Below are positions 11,446 through 22,469 of a DNA stretch of 64,000 nt, piece after piece. Source of the stretch: Leuctra nigra (Eukaryota > Arthropoda > Insecta > Plecoptera > Leuctridae); assembly GCA_934045905.1 (NCBI GenBank), contig OW203769.1, positions 14,787,705-14,851,704 on the forward strand, given 5' to 3'. Every line of letters begins with the position of its first letter. The stretch's first letter is position 1. The notes under the pieces are model-generated. The model was given only the letters and a program-made list of their open reading frames with translations, did not search any database and was not told the origin of the DNA. The position numbers and the translations under genes are program-made.

Positions 11446-12626
11446 AATTCAGAACAGGAGAAACGGATTTAACTAATTTGTAAAACTTGACTAATTCATC
11501 TGTCCCAACCATCAAGCATATTGGACTAATATTACCTAGACCTAAAGATTTAGTGATTTGTTATGTAACATTTCTTTTTTAAGTCTTCAAATCTTTACTT
11601 AGAGCCCCTTCCCTTCCGTTGCAAAAATCTTACCCTGGAAAAAGTAATTAGCAATTACCTCGAACTAGAAAAGCATGCATTTTAAATGAGTTTAAGGGCC
11701 AGTTACTTTACTCTTCTAAATTTTTAAAAGTTAATTAAGACTATTTTGCCATGGCAACAACCAATGACATTCCTAGAATGACCGTTTAAACTTAGAATGT
11801 TGAAAAACTGTCCTTAAATACACAATTGAAAAGAAATAGTTTGAGCATTTTGTTACTTTAAGTTTCGCATTTCGCAACCAAACTAATATTTTATTTCGTT
11901 CTTACAACTAAACGTGTGTTTGGATTCGTACACCAAACCAAATATATTTACCTTTGCTTGTAAGAAGTTCTCTTTTTGGTTCGAAAGTAATAAAATAGTA
12001 CAGAATATGACGTTTGAGCATGCGCACACGCAGTTACGTGTCAAAGGCTCGCAGTTACATTTTACAAGGTCGCTCACTTCTGATAAATATCAGTTTCTTT
12101 CATTCAATATTGGAATAGGTTAAAATATTTCACCTGCAACCAATCCTCATTAAAACACAAGAATTTTCTCATATGTCATGATTTGTCATTGTTTATGAAT
12201 GAAGTCTGTTCGCATATCATTATTGCACGGAAAGGAAGCTTGGGAATTCCAAACACAATAACAAAATATGTAAAGCGCGAATTACCGATATGGGAGATTT
12301 CTTTGTTTTGTTAATTTCAAAAATTTCAATCCATTCTTACGTTACACTTGCTCAGGGTAGGTAAAACAGAGTAAGTAACACTTTTCTTATGTCACTCTCT
12401 CTGTTATTTTCTTACTTTTTGTGTTTTTGCCTGCACTGCCCAGGGCACACTTTAAAAATATATATCTGAAATTCTGCATACACAATAATGTCATGAGAGA
12501 GGTCACACATAGGTATAACTTTTGAAAAAGATCCCGTAAGAGTTATAATATTTAAAATTCCCATAAAATGTCCATACATACATATTACGAACACTTGATT
12601 GCTTTGGAATATAAATTTGTCAATTT
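11446..12626. other. Intergenic, no gene recognised
   Basis: The 3' side of the SLC17 gene. AT-rich, without a recognisable ORF, and no clear AATAAA close to the stop. A segment near 12285 (TATGGGAGATTTCTT) also occurs near 26970, so part of this stretch is repeat-derived. Confidence 0.5.
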
Positions 12627-12910
12627 TAAGTTCGTTCACGTTAAGAATATTTCTGACGATTTAGTCGATCACGTCGTTCATGGTCGTTTGCATAAACACT
12701 GCCCTGTCAATGGCAAGACTTTCTTCTTTGTATTATTGAAATTGCATAAATTAAGTGAAATACCTACACAATTTTTAATAGGAGAAAAATTCAATAAAAT
12801 TGACTGGATTATTATATTGATATTTACATGTATAGTATAGGAATACAATTGTTCATTTGACTACAGTAGTATCATCACGGCCTTGATATTCTAAACGTGA
12901 ACGAACTTTA
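12627..12910. mobile_element. 285-bp inverted-repeat element (MITE-like)
   Basis: Left arm TAAGTTCGTTCACGTTAAGA is mirrored by the right arm TCTAAACGTGAACGAACTTT. Arms are about 24 bp with a mismatch. The interior stays open on the + strand for about 70 codons but has no recognisable motif, so I do not call it coding. Confidence 0.65.
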
Positions 12911-13344
12911 CTCAATGCAATTTCAAATAAATTATCGAATTATAATTGAATTGAATTGTTATTTGGAAGTCAATTATGAAGTAACAACTTTCACACGAAT
13001 ATTAACTGATTATTAACTCGTGATCTTAAACAGATCGGTTTCCTAGTTGTATGATACGGTAAGGAGCAAATAGTTGTATGTGGCGTAGTTTCATTCTCAT
13101 TCCTATGACGGAACCTTAATACCTATATCTGTGAAAGTTTAGTGGAGCTAAACGAAATATTTTAATTTCAACTTACGGTCAAAACATCAAATTGTTACCT
13201 TGTCTTCCCTCCAGATCTGTGGAACAAAAGCTTCTGGAAATGTCGTCATGAGCCGCCGAGAATCATTACGAAAATACTACAATCAGCCGATAGATCACAC
13301 TACTACCATAAGTTGCTGGGGTCAATTAAACTTCAAGCTGCAAG

Positions 13345-14385
13345 ATGAAAGTCCAACAAACTTTTCTCTTCGCTTTATTTCTTGAACTATCCACATTCGG
13401 AAGCTGTATCTACAACGGTACTGTTGCCAAACACGGTCAATACACATTCGTGGTGCAAATCAAACAGACACCGATGTACTCACACGGCAGAGGCATCCAA
13501 TTATGCACTGGCTCCATACTATCCAAGTCGTGGGTCTTGACAGCTGCCCACTGCATGGCTAGGGAGGAGATCAGCTGGCTAAAGAATTACACGAAGAACC
13601 GAATGTGTCAGACTGTCATCACAGCCGGCCACGTAGGAAGCCATCAAGATTACGGCAAGGAGCAGGTGAGACGATCAGAAGAGACGTACATACATCCAGG
13701 GGCATACGACGAAATGGAGTTCCGTAGAATTTATCACAAATGGCTGACATGGGATGACGGGTCGGAATATCCTAGATTCGATAACGGTTCGCGGGGACCT
13801 TTGGATTTGACTCATGAATTGGCGAGTATTATGGCGGATAGTGTAGACGTTGCACTGTTACGTTTGAAGACTCCGTTCGATTTCAACGAATGGGTTGGGA
13901 AAGTTAGCTGGGAAAGAGATATTTCAACCATCGAAATGAGGAATTGTACTGTCATCGGATATGGGGTGTCTCATTATGCAAGATATACACCCGACGAACA
14001 GAACTACTTACCTGCTAGGATCGGAGGCGAGGATTTTTGCAGGGCGGTGATGCCAGATGGGAACCTGCAGTACATTAAGCCCCATCACATCTGTGTTGTT
14101 GGGAACGTACCATTTGGCAACGTCTGTGCTGGGGATTCAGGAGGCCCTGTTGTCTGCGGGGGTCTTCTCTACGGAGTATCGAGCAAAGAACCCATTACTG
14201 TGAAGACGGAATGGTGTGGGGAAGCTGAGAATACTCCAACGTACTACACGTCAACAGCGGGGGTGAAGAAGTGGATCGTAAGCACAATGCAACCCAAGAA
14301 CCCTTTTCGTTTTGTAAGCAAGATATTTAAAATTATGAGGAGGAGCAACCAAAGAATGTTTAATTTTTCTTCTCTGCATTATTAA
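13345..14385 (+). CDS. Secreted trypsin-fold serine protease (S1 family), paralog 1
   Basis: 346 residues in one exon. A hydrophobic signal peptide (about residues 1-21) is followed at once by IYNG, the position of the IVGG N-terminus of mature S1 proteases, with no propeptide or basic activation site between. Catalytic residues are His69 (TAAHC), Asp168 (DVALL) and Ser265 (GDSGGP). The His-Asp spacing is about 99 residues against 45 in trypsin, so this protein has an extra acidic, aromatic loop of about 50 residues. The residue at the S1-pocket 189 position is Asn259 (GNVCAGDSGGP), not the Asp of trypsin. A basic tail (KIFKIMRRSNQR) follows the domain. A probable 5' UTR acceptor (CTCCAG|ATCTG, 13215) is shared with paralog 2. 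Likely extracellular (gut, saliva or haemolymph); the substrate is unknown. Confidence 0.9.
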   Translation: MKVQQTFLFALFLELSTFGSCIYNGTVAKHGQYTFVVQIKQTPMYSHGRGIQLCTGSILSKSWVLTAAHCMAREEISWLKNYTKNRMCQTVITAGHVGSHQDYGKEQVRRSEETYIHPGAYDEMEFRRIYHKWLTWDDGSEYPRFDNGSRGPLDLTHELASIMADSVDVALLRLKTPFDFNEWVGKVSWERDISTIEMRNCTVIGYGVSHYARYTPDEQNYLPARIGGEDFCRAVMPDGNLQYIKPHHICVVGNVPFGNVCAGDSGGPVVCGGLLYGVSSKEPITVKTEWCGEAENTPTYYTSTAGVKKWIVSTMQPKNPFRFVSKIFKIMRRSNQRMFNFSSLHY

Positions 14386-14401
14386 TTTATTAACCTAATA
14401 G

Positions 14402-15392
14402 TTTAGTGAGCGTAGCGAAGCATCCCCACGGTACTACTTACGGCACTTTCTCTGTTTTTTGTTTGTTTGTTCCTTTGCCCGCAATTTGCCCAGGTCAAAC
14501 CGTTCAACCAATCGATTTGAAATTTTGCACACATACTCATGTAATCTTAGCGTTCTCTGGGATCTTTTTTTAACGGGATCCTGTGAGTGGTTGATAACTG
14601 AAAATGAACTGTAGCTCACACCGTTTGACGTATCAATTTGAAATTTTTCACGGTTGTTGAGGCCGTCTTATAGTTTTAGATTTATACATTTCATGGACAT
14701 CCGTTGATCGGTTAAAATTAAGAGGGCTTGGTAGTGAGCGTGGCCTTGACGAGTTTTTTAATCGATTTTTATCAATATCTTTTTCCAGTGTAATTGTTAA
14801 CAAAATAGGGCTATGGACGTGAATTTAGAACAATTACTATTTGTACCCGAAAATTACTAAATTTTCGGGTTCTAAACACCTGTTGAACAAAATAAAACTA
14901 ATAACTTATTCCAGACTATGAAATTATTTTCATTGAACTGTTCTGAATTCACGTCCATAGCCCTATTTTGTTAACAATTACACTGGAAAAAGATATTGAT
15001 AATAATCGATTAAAAAACTCTTCAAGGTCAAACTCACTACCCAGCCGTCTTAATTATGTATGTGTATTGTATCCCCTGATTTTTGAAATGTAAACAAGAA
15101 CCGTATGCCCGAACAACTTCAAACTTTGCATAGTCATATGGACCAACATATTAGGTATACCTGCAAATTTGCAGACTTATCTGTCGTGATCTTCTAAAGT
15201 TATTGTCATAAATACATTTTATTAAAAAATCTTGAAAACTCTGTTAATTTATGCAAATAATTTCAATTATTTTATCACTGCTATCTTGATGCTTCAGTGG
15301 CATGTAGAGCAGAGACTCACAGACGCATTATCAAATAACATGAAATACGAAGGCTCGCTTATCAACGCGGTACACAGAGCGTTTTCGTAGTT
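14402..15392 (-). mobile_element. RepA copy, reverse orientation, split by RepD
   Basis: On the - strand it starts near 15392 (ACGAAAACGCTCTGTGTACC) and ends near 14402 (GCTTCGCTACGCTCACT). RepD at 14720-15053 interrupts it. It begins 17 bases after the protease stop codon, so the protease 3' UTR probably includes it. Confidence 0.65.
14720..15053. mobile_element. RepD copy 1, foldback element
   Basis: Near-palindromic, about 330 bp. The left arm contains GGTAGTGAGCGTGGCCTTGA and TTTTTTAATCGATTTTTATC, the right arm their mirrors up to CACTACCCAGCCGTCTTA. Inner arms pair CAAAATAGGGCTATGGACGT with its complement. A second copy is at 27919-29468. Confidence 0.8.
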
Positions 15393-16090
15393 GACCTTTA
15401 GACATTTTGTGAACACGCTGAATTAAAGGACTGATTTCAACTCAGAGGCGTTTTCGATCTTTCGACAGATCGCATTACTCCACAATCTTTCGGAGTGAAA
15501 TCCGACGTCTCAAAGGTTTAAATATTATTTTGCTCTTTGAGTGAAGGTCTTAACTCAAATTTGGACTGATTTGGTCATTCAAGATTCAAAATTTTCTCCA
15601 TTTGGATGAACCCCATTTACATCATAATGATTATCAAATAATGATTATAAAATCAATTATCAAAATGTAAATCTGTAAATAATTAATGTTTATTTCTTGT
15701 ATGGTTTTAAAATTGTAATTACATTTTGACAAAATATTTACAGATAATATTACAAATATAATTATAATTTGAAAGTAATCATAATTCCATATTTTTTGAG
15801 TAGCTGGAATCGAACCTGTGGACGACGGGAAGACAAACAAATTATATATCATTATCAACTTAGATAATCAGTCGACTGTGTTCTCCAGAGTTCAAGTTCT
15901 ATAAATATGAGGACACGACGCTATTATTCCAAGAATTGATATTTCGAGGAATCTGAACACGAGCAAGATTTAATTCGCAGATTTAAGTACTTCGTAAGAT
16001 TGAAAATACTAATACAAATGATCGATTCTGAGTAGTTTTGTTTGCGCAGAAGATTATCAGAAGGTTCTTTTCACCCCACGATCCATACGT
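15393..16090. other. Non-coding stretch, nothing recognised
   Basis: Very AT-rich and without ORFs of note. I see no RNA gene or repeat shared with the rest of the window, apart from TAATTATAA-like simple sequence near 15640-15780. Confidence 0.4.
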
Positions 16091-17355
16091 AGAAGGTGCG
16101 TGAACCTGGCACCCCCCACGAAAGATATCGAGTTCAGATTCTCCAGATAATTAGTGCCCAATTAGTGCCTATTAGAGCCGTTGAATTCAGAATTAGTGCC
16201 ACTTCCCCTGGGAAGTTATTCACAAAAAACACTGGGGGTGCTAAGTACACGCAGCACCCCCCCACGAAAGTTAAGGGTTTGAAACTCTCCAAATATTTAG
16301 TACTCAATTAGTGCCTATTAGTGCCGTTGAATTCAAAATTAGTGCCACTCCCCCAGGGAAGTTATCGCGAATATTTCTAGGGGGTTCTAAGTTCACAGCA
16401 CTTCCCACGAAAGATAGAGGTTTAAAATTCTCCAAATATTTAGTGCTCAATTAGTGCCAATTAGTGCCGTTGAACCAAGAATTAGTGCCACTCCCCCTGG
16501 GAAGTAATTCGCGAATAACTCTCGGGGTGCCCCCTAACAACGTCTTACCCAGTTTGCTAAAACTTTTGAAATACTCCAATTATGTAGTATTCAATTAGTG
16601 CCAATTAGTGCCGCTTAAATTAGAATTAAGGAAGTTATTCGCGAATAACGCTAGTGGGTCTCCCTTTACAAATTCTTCCGTAGTTAAGTTAGAGATTAGA
16701 AACTCTCGTAATATTTAGTGCTCAATTAGTGCCAATTAGTGCCGTTGAATTCAGAATTAGTGCCACTCCCCCTAAAAAGTTATTCGCGAATATCGCTAAG
16801 GGGTCTCCCTTTACAAATTCTCCCTGGTAAACTTAGAGAATTGAAACTCTCCAAATATTTAGTGCTCAATTAGTGTCAATTAGTGCCGCTTAAATCAGAA
16901 TCAGTGCCATCATCCCTGGAAAGTTATTCGCGAATATCGCTAGGGGGTTTCCCTTTACAAATCCTTCCCTATTTAAGTTAGAGATTTGAAACTCTCCATA
17001 TATTTAATGCTCAATTAGTGCCGTTGAATTCAGAATTAGTGCCACTCCCCTGGGGAAGTTATTCGCGGAAATCTCTGGTGGGGGGGGGGGGGGGGGGGGG
17101 GGTGCTTAGTTTACAGCACCCACACAAAATATAGAGGTTTGAAATTCTCCAATTATATAGTGCACAATTAGTGCCAATTAGTGCCGTTGAATTCAGAATT
17201 AGTGCCACTCCTCCGGGAAGTTATTCGCGAAAATCTCTGGGGGGTGATAAGTTCACAGCACCCCCCACAAAAGATAGAGGTTTGAAATTCTCCAATTATT
17301 TAGTGCACAATTAGTGCCAATTAGTGCCGTAGTGCCACTACCCCAGGGAGTGGCG
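16090..17355 (+). repeat. Minisatellite with ATTAGTGCC motifs, about 130-155 bp period
   Basis: About eight diverged units. A typical unit has GCACCCCCCACGAAAG, then a TTTGAAACTCTCCAA-like segment, AATATTTAGTGCTCAATTAG, repeated ATTAGTGCC words, GTTGAATTCAGAATTAGTGC, CACTCCCCCTGGGAAGTTAT and TCGCGAATA. Occurrences of GAATTCAGAATTAGTGCC or a variant start near 16181, 16328, 16473, 16747, 17027 and 17188. A pure G run lies at about 17081-17102. No ORF persists across units. Confidence 0.85.
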
Positions 17356-18272
17356 CAGTAAATATGTGTAAGAAATTGTAAATAATCTATCAAACCTGGT
17401 AAAAATTGCCCCAAGAAGTGATCGTTGTGCAAATCGACAATTTTGATGTAATATTCGATTTCTCTATGGTCAATTTAATGTGAAAGATGGTGTCGCATGC
17501 CATATTGTAGACATAAATTGTCCATTATACTTCAAATTGTATTTCTTGTGTTATAATAAAAAATTAAAAAAACACAAAACACAATATTTAGAAATGGCCA
17601 CCACGGGTGACCTGGATGAGATACGAGCTGCCTCCCTGTCTGAAAATATTTGCTTGGTCATTTAGTATGCGTGATAAAAATTGTGTTGAAATAGGTACCA
17701 ATACAAAATTGTTTCAATCTCGCATTGACTTGTAAAATTTGCTTCAAAAAGTACAATTTTCATAGAAATTATTTGTTTACCGCCAAAGTACTGCTCTGAC
17801 AACATTTTTTGTTTGAAACTATGTGCGTATTGACTAAATTCCATTTCGAAAACATATCAAGTTCAACAAAATTACACTAAAAATATGATAATATGCCTTC
17901 TTGGAAAATGGCCGCCATAGAGTCTCTGCACGTAATTTCATATATTTTCGCGGTCTTAAATGACTTCTAATGGACTAATGAACACGTGTGTCAAGTGGCA
18001 TCTTCTTATCACAATTTGCAGGATTAATTCCATATTCAGGTTTTACAGCCCGTAGGTACTATAGGCCTACGAAATAGGCACCGAGTGTTCGCCACGAGTG
18101 AGAGAAATTAGCAACATTTGTGGGAAGATCGTCAACTGTTTTATTTCTCATTGGCCGTGACCTAGCAACCGATCAGATGTCAACAAATGTACTCAAAATA
18201 TTTCGGAATCAGAACTTAGTCGCGCAAATTAATATTGTGATCAGATTCAGTGAAATTGTGAACACTTTGTTG
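17356..18272. other. Non-coding stretch, nothing recognised
   Basis: AT-rich single-copy-looking DNA between a minisatellite and a weak ORF. The only open frames are about 60 codons long, without signal peptide, domain or splice support. Confidence 0.4.
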
Positions 18273-18869
18273 TTAATATTTTGTAGGCGAATAAACATTA
18301 GATAAACTTGTGTAAATTTTAAGAATTGATAATGCGTAATATGTGCAGCAACATAACGTATAACTGCAGCGACTTGGACGCCTTGCCAAAAGGTAAGCTT
18401 CCTTCCCACAGCTTAGGTGGCTCTGTCTGTACTTTTGCAGTGCCATCTGTTGTCTAAACACGCTGCCTCTAGCCATAGGCGCGCCACTAGCACGACTATT
18501 AGCGCTTACCTGGTGGATGAAATGTGAATGAACTGATAGGGCGAAGTATTGAAAAAGATATGGCCGCCGTGTTAAATTGTAGAAATATAAATAAAGAAAT
18601 AAGAATATTGGCTTGTGCTGAAGTAAAACTGACTGAAGTGCGTTTATTACTGATTTTGTTTTAAAATAATTATAATGCCCGAGTATGCCACAGCCCACTG
18701 GATTCATCAAAGTTGACATAAACAAAACCGATATTTTCGAGTAGAATGGGGCGGAGTTAACTCCCCCCACTCCTCCCGGCAACGTACTGTGGGCCAAGTT
18801 CAGCTGATCAGCACAGATGCCGTAAGATTCCTGCAGTAACTTACGTGGATAAAATCGTAAAAAAGTCAT
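18273..18869 (-). CDS. 198-codon ORF of uncertain reality
   Basis: The longest unexplained open frame in the window. The translation is rich in Ser, Tyr, Leu and Cys, has one hydrophobic stretch (PIFLFLYLYFYNL) and matches no family I recognise. Flanks show no clear promoter or splice sites, and the base composition does not differ from neighbouring non-coding DNA. It may be a chance ORF or lie in an unrecognised repeat. Confidence 0.15.
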   Translation of the reverse strand: MTFLRFYPRKLLQESYGICADQLNLAHSTLPGGVGGVNSAPFYSKISVLFMSTLMNPVGCGILGHYNYFKTKSVINALQSVLLQHKPIFLFLYLYFYNLTRRPYLFQYFALSVHSHFIHQVSANSRASGAPMARGSVFRQQMALQKYRQSHLSCGKEAYLLARRPSRCSYTLCCCTYYALSILKIYTSLSNVYSPTKY

Positions 18870-20245
18870 ATTGTTTTAATCCAAGTTCATTTATGAAGTA
18901 TGTAGGCAAGGTGGGAAGCCACTGGCTACTCAAAGAATGTTACAGTTTGTTTGTGAGTGGATATTATACCGAGATATGGACTTCAGAAAAATGCGTTTAT
19001 ACCAGGTTTTTGACAGCGCGGGAAGCTGAATATTTCTTTCTCTCTAGATTAGTGTAAGCAATCTATAGTTATACTAAATAGGAATAATTCACTGGTGAAC
19101 GTTATTTTTATTACGGATGTTTATTATTCACGGATTTGTTGTTTATTTCTACATACCTACCTACACCTAGAGAGCCTAGATTCCTATACCCACCCACTTA
19201 CCTACAAACAGATTGTTGGTGGTATTTTTTACTCTCAGGTCTAAACTAGAAGTACATATTTTCGTCTAGGTATGGAGGTAAGTGTGTGGATTGCACTTGG
19301 TAATCACCTATATATCAGGATGATCAAGAGTAAAGTTTATGATAATAGGTTTGTAGGGAATAAAACAAGCAATAAAACGTGGTCTCTTTGCCAACACGCA
19401 TACAGCCGTTCATCCCACCGAATTCTTATAATTCTCTTTTTCTCACAGCAAAGTTACTAGACAATCCATGAAATGTTATTCAGGGAACCTTTGTGCTGAT
19501 GTTACACCCCGACACAACACATTTCGTTGCCATTTTCGTCACTGAAATACGATTTTTGCATCAACCGAACTGACTTCCCTGTGTGTTCTAATGGCGCGCG
19601 GCGAGGATCTTGCCCACGATCATTTTCCCGCCGCTCGGTCACGTGACTCGTGACGTATCGGTGGGCGGAGAGTTCTAGTCGTCAATTGACTTTGCATTAA
19701 AGTCAAACATTTTATTTTCTCTGTCTAAGTAACTTCATTTGGAAATAAATACGTCGAAGGATTAGCAGCATTGCGAAATGAATTCAAGCATACCACAACG
19801 CAGCAAACCGTTTTACTTAGGAACAAGCTAATATTACGTATTTCTTTATTCATATTTCTACTTTTTACACGCTGGCCATAGCATTACAAGGCAATGTTCC
19901 CTATCAAAAATTTCGCCATTGCACCGCACAGATGGCACGTCAGTCTACTTCGGAGGCGTATAGTGAGCATTTGGAAACTCATTTCAAATAGCTCGTCCAT
20001 AATAGTTATGATTAAATTACTTTCCTTCGTTTCTCATTTTATATTTTATATTTCTCATTTCGTTTCTGTATTTTAGTTATGCTAACGATGTTACGTGTGA
20101 TGTTACTTAACTGAAGTTATTAACGACGCACACTCTACTGCCAAATATCTCAACCTAATCTGATCTTCTTTACGCATACCCCATTGGTGCGCATTTATCA
20201 TGTTTTGCATGAGGGGTCCCACTAGTTATACAATATTGGTCTATA
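18870..20245. other. Non-coding stretch with a CpG-rich patch
   Basis: No gene recognised. A locally GC- and CpG-rich segment at about 19560-19680 contains an E-box palindrome (TCACGTGA) and GTGACGTATCGGTGGGCGGA. It could be a promoter of a gene not otherwise visible, or a transposon remnant. CTAC-type simple repeats lie near 19155-19205. Confidence 0.35.
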
Positions 20246-20247
20246 CC

Positions 20248-20525
20248 AGGGGTCGGCAACCTGCGGCTCATTGGTGGTTCTTGAATGGTTCTTTATAATT
20301 TAAATAAAGATCTGGAATCAAAACATTTTAAAATTCGAAAACAAAACGCCCTGCGGGGCAACAATATTAATGTTGTTTGATTCAATTTGTTCATTTTAGA
20401 GTCCCAGAATCACATTTTAATTGTTGACCTGTGTTGTGACCTGTGTGTCGGTTAGTAACAGAAAAAAAAACAGAAGTCCGTGCCAAAGTAGCCAAAAGGA
20501 GACGCTCGCATCGCTCGCTCAATGA
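20248..20525 (+). mobile_element. hAT-type terminus next to RepG and RepA fragments
   Basis: CAGGGGTCGGCAACCTGCGG at 20248 is a typical hAT terminal sequence. No matching right end was found, so it is truncated. A RepG core (CGCCCTGCGGGGCAACAAT) follows at about 20347. A RepA right end (AGTCCGTGCCAAAGTAGCC to GCTCGCATCGCTCGCTC) lies at about 20475-20521. Confidence 0.55.
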
Positions 20526-20947
20526 GTTTAAGTATATTGATTGTACTATTTTAAGTGGTAAATTAAACTATTAAATTCAAGTGTGAGCTAAATTCTTTGA
20601 TCATTTTGAATTTCATTTGTCTGAATGAAAAACTGTTATTTTCTAAGAACTCTGGAGATACTATGGTAATTACATTTGTTTTCTATAAGGCAACGCCCAC
20701 GTTCATTTGTCAATTGTATATAGATATTGTATATATTGTATATTTGTATAGACTTAAATAAAATAAATTGTTGAAAGGATTAGCCGACAAACGGCCTCAT
20801 GCTCAAAAACATTTTCAAATGAATCGACATAAGATAACAGAATCAACTAGATTCCATCCATACTATAAGACAGTCAGTTAAAGTGTTTTGGATTCACATT
20901 CACAAGATATGACTTGCGGACGCCATTTGTTTTCAGCATGAAGTCGT

Positions 20948-21108
20948 ATGTCGTTGCCCAGGGAACGCCCGACTGCTCTTCCATTCTGTCAGAGTACTTC
21001 CTCTGAAGAACAAAGAGCAATCTTCGAGGAGGCTCCTTTCATGTTCCCCACCGATGAAGTGCAATCTGAACCCAACAGTAAGCACCTCGCCCGACACGTC
21101 AGTACAAA
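20948..21108 (+). CDS. Possible small gene or exon, function unknown
   Basis: An ATG-started frame of 53 codons. The distinctive part is acidic (SSEEQRAIFEEAPFMF, then PTDEVQSEPN). A good donor (AACA|GTAAGC) falls at 21080. Splicing from it to the TGCAG acceptor at about 22286 would be phase-compatible and give a frame ending near 22420. This is tentative: no homology is recognised, and the following sequence is minisatellite. Confidence 0.2.
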
Positions 21109-21179
21109 CTGAACACGACAGAAAGTACTTCCAAAACCCTACACCTCTGAGGCACTTACTAAATGCGATAGTAAGTACC

Positions 21180-22012
21180 TCCCCATCCTTCTATCCTAAC
21201 TCTCCACCTGCCTAACTCTCTACTTCCCTAACTCTCTACTTCCCTAACTCTCTACTTCCCTAACTCTCTACCTGCCTAACTCTCCACTCCAGAAGCACAT
21301 ACTGTCATGCCCAGCAACCCCACCCACCATCCAATATGTTCACATCAAGAAGGTTTAAATGGTAAGCTGGAGGGGCCCATTGTATGAGACTAGCCTGGTC
21401 TAGCCTGCCTGGCGTACGCGCGCTATGACCAAGAAGATTTAAACCTTCTTGGTTCACATGACATGACAGTAAGCCCTCTCTAACTCTCCATCTCTCTAAC
21501 TCACTACTTCCCTAACTCTCCATCTCTCTAACTCTCTAAACTCTCCACTCCAGAAGCACATACTGTCATGCCCAGCAACCCCACCCACCATCCAATATGT
21601 TCACATGACATGACAGTAAGCCCTCTCTAACTCTCCATCTCTCTAACTCACTACATCCCTAACTCTCTACTTCCCTAACTCTCTACCTGCCTAACTCTCC
21701 ACTCCAGAAGCACATACTGTCATGCCCAGCAACCCCACCCACCATCCAATAAGTTCACATGACATGACAGTAAGCACTCTCCAACTCTCCATCTCTCTAA
21801 CTCTCCACCTGCCTAACTCTCCACCTCTCTAACTCTCTACCTGCCTAACTCTCCATCTCTATAACTCAATACCTGCCTAACTCTCCATCTCTCTAACTCA
21901 CTACCTGCCTAACTCTCCATCTCTCTAACTCACTACCTGCCTAACTCTCCACCTCTCTAACTCACTACCTGCCTAACTCTCCACCTCTCTAACTCACTAC
22001 CTGCCTAACCCT
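21180..22012 (+). repeat. CT-rich minisatellite (CTAACTCTC family) with higher-order units
   Basis: Short units of the type CTAACTCTCCATCTCT and CTAACTCTCTACTTCC alternate with a larger unit containing AGAAGCACATACTGTCATGC and CCACCATCCAATATGTTCAC, repeated about three times (near 21292, 21552 and 21706). The first large unit carries a small transposon at 21346-21451; the others show the empty site. Confidence 0.85.
21346..21451. mobile_element. 106-bp MITE with 8-bp target duplication
   Basis: Terminal inverted repeats CAAGAAGGTTTAAAT and ATTTAAACCTTCTTG are flanked on both sides by GTTCACAT (21338-21345 and 21452-21459). Sister minisatellite units have a single GTTCACAT (or AGTTCACAT) at the same place, so the unoccupied site is visible. 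An 8-bp duplication fits the hAT superfamily. Confidence 0.9.
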
Positions 22013-22018
22013 CCACAG

Positions 22019-22335
22019 TGTGTTGAGGTACTTGACCTGCCACGACGTGGTCCACCGTTACCGCCTCCGCCTGCAGTGCTGGACGTTCTCCTACGAGCCT
22101 GTGTGATCGTGCCAGTAAAGTGTTGAGGTACTTGCCCCTGCCACGACGTGGTCCACCGTTACCGCCTCCGCCTGCAGTGCTGGACGCTCTCCTACGCGCC
22201 TGCGTGATCGGGCCAGTAAAGTGTTGAGGTACTTGCAATGGGTACTTGCCCCTGCCACGACGTGGTCCACCGTTACCGCCTCCGCCTGCAGTGCTGGACG
22301 CTCTCCTCCGTCTCGACGAGGTCCACATGCTTCAT
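22019..22335 (+). repeat. Three-copy array of about 100 bp, GC-rich
   Basis: Units start TGTTGAGGTACTTG at 22021, 22121 and 22222, followed by CCACGACGTGGTCCACCGTT, ACCGCCTCCGCCTGCAG and TGCTGGACGCTCTCC. The last unit departs from the others after CTCTCCTCCGTCTCGACGAG and stays open in one frame to a TGA near 22420. The internal CCTCCGCCTGCAG resembles a splice acceptor, so this could be a further acceptor-spanning amplification. Confidence 0.7.
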
Positions 22336-22469
22336 CTCTCCATCTCTCTCGCTCTTCTGTGCCGTCATCTCGTCCTCTCAGCGTATCTGCTTCATCCGCG
22401 CCGACAGCTTCTATTGAAACAGTGACATTTAATAACAACTACATTTTATGCATTCTTTCTTTCTGAAAT

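Noticed and set aside
16090..17355. CRISPR array
   Set aside because: The repeats are adjacent diverged minisatellite units without unique spacers, in a eukaryotic genome.
22005..22438. Gly/Arg-rich - strand ORFs (GGGGNGGPRRGRG-type)
   Set aside because: Translations of the three-copy GC-rich array in reverse; the repeated composition explains the open frames.
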